Assembly (NCBI RefSeq): GCF_042657165.1
Contig: NZ_JBHSNJ010000012.1
Coordinates: forward strand, 806,001 to 870,000
Direction: 5' to 3'
DNA from: Agrilutibacter niabensis
Lineage (GTDB): Bacteria > Pseudomonadota > Gammaproteobacteria > Xanthomonadales > Xanthomonadaceae
DNA: 64,000 bases
Part shown: positions 61,226 through 64,000 of the stretch, one piece after another
Layout of the letters: the number at the start of each line of letters is the position of its first letter
How positions within the stretch are numbered: the first letter of the stretch is position 1
Program-made: the position numbers and the translations under genes
Notes under the pieces: generated by a model
What the model saw: the letters and a program-made list of their open reading frames with translations, nothing else
Told to the model about the DNA's origin: nothing
Database searches by the model: none

Positions 61226-61415
61226 TGCCGTGCTCCGGATGAGGCCGCAACGGAAGCGGGAGTGCGACGGTAGTGAAATTCTCGACGTCCGTAGGCGTGG
61301 GGAACAGTGTCGAAAGGCACTCCGTCCGATTTCCCGCCCGTTTCCCGTTCCCCGGGCCGGCCGCTTACGACATAAGATCGGCCTTCGTCCAACCGTCGAC
61401 TCCAGGAGCATCGGA

Positions 61416-62927
61416 ATGCCCAAGCACCGTGCCGCTCGCCTCTCCGCCTGGGCGCTCGCGCCCTCGCTTGTCTTCGCACTCGCCGTCCCGGTAGCAGCCA
61501 TCGCGGCGCCGGCCGACATGGACGCGATCCGCAAGGAAGTCGCGCGCCAGCACGACGCGTCGATCAAACGGTTGCAGGACTGGATCGCGCTTCCGTCGAT
61601 CGCCGCCGAGAACCTCAACTCGCGCGAGGGTGCCGAGTACATGGCGCGCCTGGCGCGTGAGGCAGGCTTCCAGAAGGTCGAGATCCTCGACACCGATGGC
61701 AAGCCGGGCGTGTTCGCCACGCTCGATGCGGGTGCGGCGAAGACCGTCGGCCTGTACTTCATGTACGACGTGAAGCAGTTCGATCCGGCGGAGTGGAGCT
61801 CACCGCCGCTGGAAGCGAAGCTGGTCGACAAGCCCGGCTTCGGCAAGGTGGTGATGGGACGCGGCGCGGTGAACCAGAAGGGCCCGGAATCCGCGTTCCT
61901 GGCGGCGTTGCACGCCATCCGCGACGCGAACCAGGCGATGCCGGTGAACCTGGTGCTGGTGGCCGAGGGCGAGGAGGAAATCGGCTCCCCGCACATCGGG
62001 CAGCTGGTACGCCGCCCTGAAGTCGCTGCCGCGCTCGGCAAGACCATGGGGGTGTTCATGCCGGCGGCCTCGCAGGATGCCGAAGGCGCGGTATCGGTCA
62101 CGCTCGGCGCCAAGGGCGTGGTCGAACTGGAACTGGTCGCCAGCGGCGAGAAGTGGGGACGCGGTCCCGCCAAGGACATCCATTCCTCGCTGAAGGCGAT
62201 GGTGGACAGCCCTGCCTGGCGCCTGGTCAAGGCGCTCGGCACGCTGGTGTCCGACGACGGCAACACCATCACGATCGACGGTTATCCAAAGGCTCCGCCG
62301 ATCAGCGCGGAAGAGAAGGCGATGGTGGCCGCCGCGGCCGCGCGCCGCAGCGAGGCGCGGGCCAAGACCCAGCTCGGCGTGAAGCACTGGATCGACGATC
62401 TCCCCTGGCTGGCCGCCAACGAGCGGCTGGTATCGCAGCCCACGGTGAACATCGAGGGCCTGGTCGGCGGTTACACCGGTCCCGGTGGCAAGACCGTGCT
62501 GCCGCACCAGGCCGTCGCCAAGATCGACATGCGCCTGGTGCCGGGCATGAAGAAGGACGACGCGGTCGCCGCGCTGAAGGCGCACCTGGCCAAGCGCGGC
62601 TACGGCGACATCGAGGTCAAGGTCAGCGGCGGCTACGACGCGACCAGCACGCGTGCCGACGCGCCGCTGGTGCAGGCGCAGGTCGCCACGCTCAAGCGGC
62701 TCGGCATCGACCCGACGTTCTGGCCGCGCAACGCCGGTTCGTATCCAGGCTTCGTCTTCACCGATCCGCCGTTGAGCCTGGCGTCCGGGCACTTCGGCCT
62801 CGGCCACGGCAGCGGCGCGCATGCGCCGGACGAGTACTACCTGATCGAATCGACCAATCCCAAGGTGCAGGGTTACGACGGCGCGGTGATGTCGTTCGTG
62901 GAGTACCTCTACGAACTCGGCAAGTAA
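61416..62927 (+). CDS. M20-family hydrolase with altered metal ligands
   Basis: A 503-residue exported protein. Signal peptide ends near VAAIAAPAD. The M20 fold is seen in the insertion domain and the acidic AEGEEEIGSPH (E184-E188). The first metal motif, normally GHxDV, reads YFMYDVKQ, so the ligand His is replaced by Met (M116). The DDKG motif, normally two Asp, reads AVNQKGP (N153, Q154). The last His, in HGSGAHAPDEYY, is kept. It is probably a divergent or non-hydrolytic member of a recognisable exported subfamily; the ligand set is unusual. Confidence 0.85.
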   Translation: MPKHRAARLSAWALAPSLVFALAVPVAAIAAPADMDAIRKEVARQHDASIKRLQDWIALPSIAAENLNSREGAEYMARLAREAGFQKVEILDTDGKPGVFATLDAGAAKTVGLYFMYDVKQFDPAEWSSPPLEAKLVDKPGFGKVVMGRGAVNQKGPESAFLAALHAIRDANQAMPVNLVLVAEGEEEIGSPHIGQLVRRPEVAAALGKTMGVFMPAASQDAEGAVSVTLGAKGVVELELVASGEKWGRGPAKDIHSSLKAMVDSPAWRLVKALGTLVSDDGNTITIDGYPKAPPISAEEKAMVAAAAARRSEARAKTQLGVKHWIDDLPWLAANERLVSQPTVNIEGLVGGYTGPGGKTVLPHQAVAKIDMRLVPGMKKDDAVAALKAHLAKRGYGDIEVKVSGGYDATSTRADAPLVQAQVATLKRLGIDPTFWPRNAGSYPGFVFTDPPLSLASGHFGLGHGSGAHAPDEYYLIESTNPKVQGYDGAVMSFVEYLYELGK

Positions 62928-62944
62928 GCACCGGCCCGCTCGCC

Positions 62945-63808
62945 ATGCTCATCCGACTGCTCCTGCCAGTGCTCCTGGCGTGCCTTCCATGCGCCGTCCC
63001 GGCCGCCGAGGCGGCCGAGGCGGCGAAGCCGCACACGGCTGGCCCGACGGTGTCCACCTACATCCCACCTCTGGCGCTGCCGGCATTGGGCTATGCGCGC
63101 CGGCTGCGCGTATACCTGCCGCCGGACTATGCGGAAGGATCGCGCCGGTATCCGGTGCTCTACATGTTCGACGGGCAGAACCTGTTCGACGAAGCGACCA
63201 GCTATGCCGGCGAATGGGGCGTCGACGAATCCATGGATGTGCTCGCCCGCGAAGGCGGGTTTTCCGCCATCGTGGTGGGCATCGACCATGGCAACGAGCA
63301 GCGCTTCAACGAGTTGATCCCGTACTGGAACGTCCGCTTCCTGCCCAACCTCGGCGGAGCGTTCCTCGACGACGTAGTGCATGCCATCAAGCCCTTCGTC
63401 GACGCCAACTACCGGACCCTGCCGGATCGCGCGCATACGGCGATCCTCGGCAGTTCGCTCGGCGGGCTGGAAGCCGATTACGCGATCCACCGCTATCCGC
63501 AGGTGTTCGGCAAGGCGGGCGTGTTCTCACCGTCGTACTGGGTGTCGGACGAAGCGTTCGCGCAGGCGGAGCGGCAGGCGCTGCCAGCCGATGCGCGCGT
63601 CTACCTCTACATGGGCGGCCGGGAAGGCGAGGACTCGGTGCGCAACGTCGAGCGCATGGCGCAATTGCTGCGAAACCAGCTGGAAGCCGGCAACGTGGCC
63701 GTTCGCGTTACCGCTGATGCGGAGCACAACGAGGGTGCGTGGCGGGCGCAGTTCCAGGATTCGGTGCGCTGGCTCTTCGGGGTCGACGGAAAGCCGGAGC
63801 GGAAATGA
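62945..63808 (+). CDS. Alpha/beta-hydrolase esterase (Fes/IroE-like)
   Basis: A 287-residue exported hydrolase. Signal peptide ends near VPAAEA. The fold is of putative esterases (esterase D/IroE type): RRLRVYLPPDYAEGSRRYPVLYMFDGQNLFD and the nucleophile elbow LGSSLGG (S171). The catalytic His is likely in AEHNEGAW. It follows the M20 gene by 17 bp on the same strand, suggesting one exported hydrolase operon. Substrate (ester, siderophore or peptide conjugate) is unknown. Confidence 0.87.
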   Translation: MLIRLLLPVLLACLPCAVPAAEAAEAAKPHTAGPTVSTYIPPLALPALGYARRLRVYLPPDYAEGSRRYPVLYMFDGQNLFDEATSYAGEWGVDESMDVLAREGGFSAIVVGIDHGNEQRFNELIPYWNVRFLPNLGGAFLDDVVHAIKPFVDANYRTLPDRAHTAILGSSLGGLEADYAIHRYPQVFGKAGVFSPSYWVSDEAFAQAERQALPADARVYLYMGGREGEDSVRNVERMAQLLRNQLEAGNVAVRVTADAEHNEGAWRAQFQDSVRWLFGVDGKPERK

Positions 63809-64000
63809 TCCCGGCAAGGCGGGTGCGAACCCGCCCTGGCCGACAAGGATTCCCGGGAAGCGAATTGCGCAGCGTGGGCATCCGAAGTCGATTGCGTTGG
63901 CTTCACGACGACGTCCGCACGTCCCGTACCGTCCGGCCATCGGTGTCGGGCATTCGACCACCGAACATCACCGCATGCCATCCCAGAGCGATCAGCCAGC
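63809..64000. other. Right edge of the window, no gene seen
   Basis: 192 bp with no convincing reading frame. GGCGGGT (63818-63824) and ACCCGCC (63829-63835) form a stem with a GCGA loop, 9 bp after the esterase stop, a possible terminator without a T-run. Confidence 0.5.

Overview
The window is chromosomal DNA from a GC-rich gammaproteobacterium, most likely a member of the Lysobacteraceae (Xanthomonadaceae), close to Lysobacter or Luteimonas. The evidence is the protein content: a VirB7 with a secretin-like N0 domain, a FimX-type degenerate GGDEF/EAL protein, a TIR-FlgO-TPR protein, a PhaR/PhaB pair, DUF2388 and DUF4105 neighbours, and a tRNA-Ala(CGC). No rRNA, CRISPR array, insertion sequence, integrase or phage gene was seen.

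Layout. 1-4.6 kb (minus strand): cytochrome c maturation operon ccmABCDE and the start of ccmF, which runs off the left edge. 4.7-5.9 kb: a PLP aminotransferase. 6.2-10.7 kb (plus): a compact virB7-virB8-virB9-virB10-virB11 operon, the core complex plus one ATPase of a type IV secretion system, with no virB1-B6 or virD4 in the window. 12.2-15.7 kb: a DUF3300 lipoprotein, a DUF2950 protein and an outer-membrane barrel. 15.9-18.1 kb: housekeeping (RIO kinase, DUF1456, pseudouridine synthase).

18.2-35 kb is the most distinctive part, a sulfatase island. It holds a formylglycine-generating enzyme (FGE) with both active-site cysteines, two 524-residue sulfatases with the CTAGR modification site, three related AraC regulators, an FHA protein, a NarX/NarL-like two-component system with a second receiver-only regulator, two DUF202 membrane proteins with heptad arrays of different length, DUF1622 and MarC membrane proteins, a DUF2092 protein, an Asn/Asp-rich exported protein, two outer-membrane transporter-like proteins and a HAD phosphatase lipoprotein. 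FGE and both sulfatases lack signal peptides, so modification and catalysis are predicted to be cytoplasmic. I infer that the outer-membrane and membrane proteins handle uptake or envelope consequences, and that the AraC and two-component genes control expression.

35.5-64 kb is mostly core genome: an SDR epimerase, tRNA-Ala, RNase D, a cysteine-less FGE-fold lipoprotein, an M48 peptidase, phaB-phaR, gluQ, htpX, fimX, divergent epmB/efp (enzyme and substrate of EF-P lysylation), an MTA/SAH-deaminase-like gene with ubiG and gph, a phytoene-synthase-like protein, TIR-FlgO-TPR, a PAS-GAF-GGDEF cyclase, GFA, SGNH hydrolase, an orphan MEDS protein, DUF4105/DUF2388, a double-PspC protein, an M20-like hydrolase lacking canonical metal ligands, and an esterase.

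Composition is high GC throughout. A hand count gives 42/60 G+C at 62581-62640 but only 32/60 at 7861-7920 and at 8281-8340 (virB9), suggesting the virB block is compositionally distinct. All family assignments are from reading translated sequence; no database search was run.
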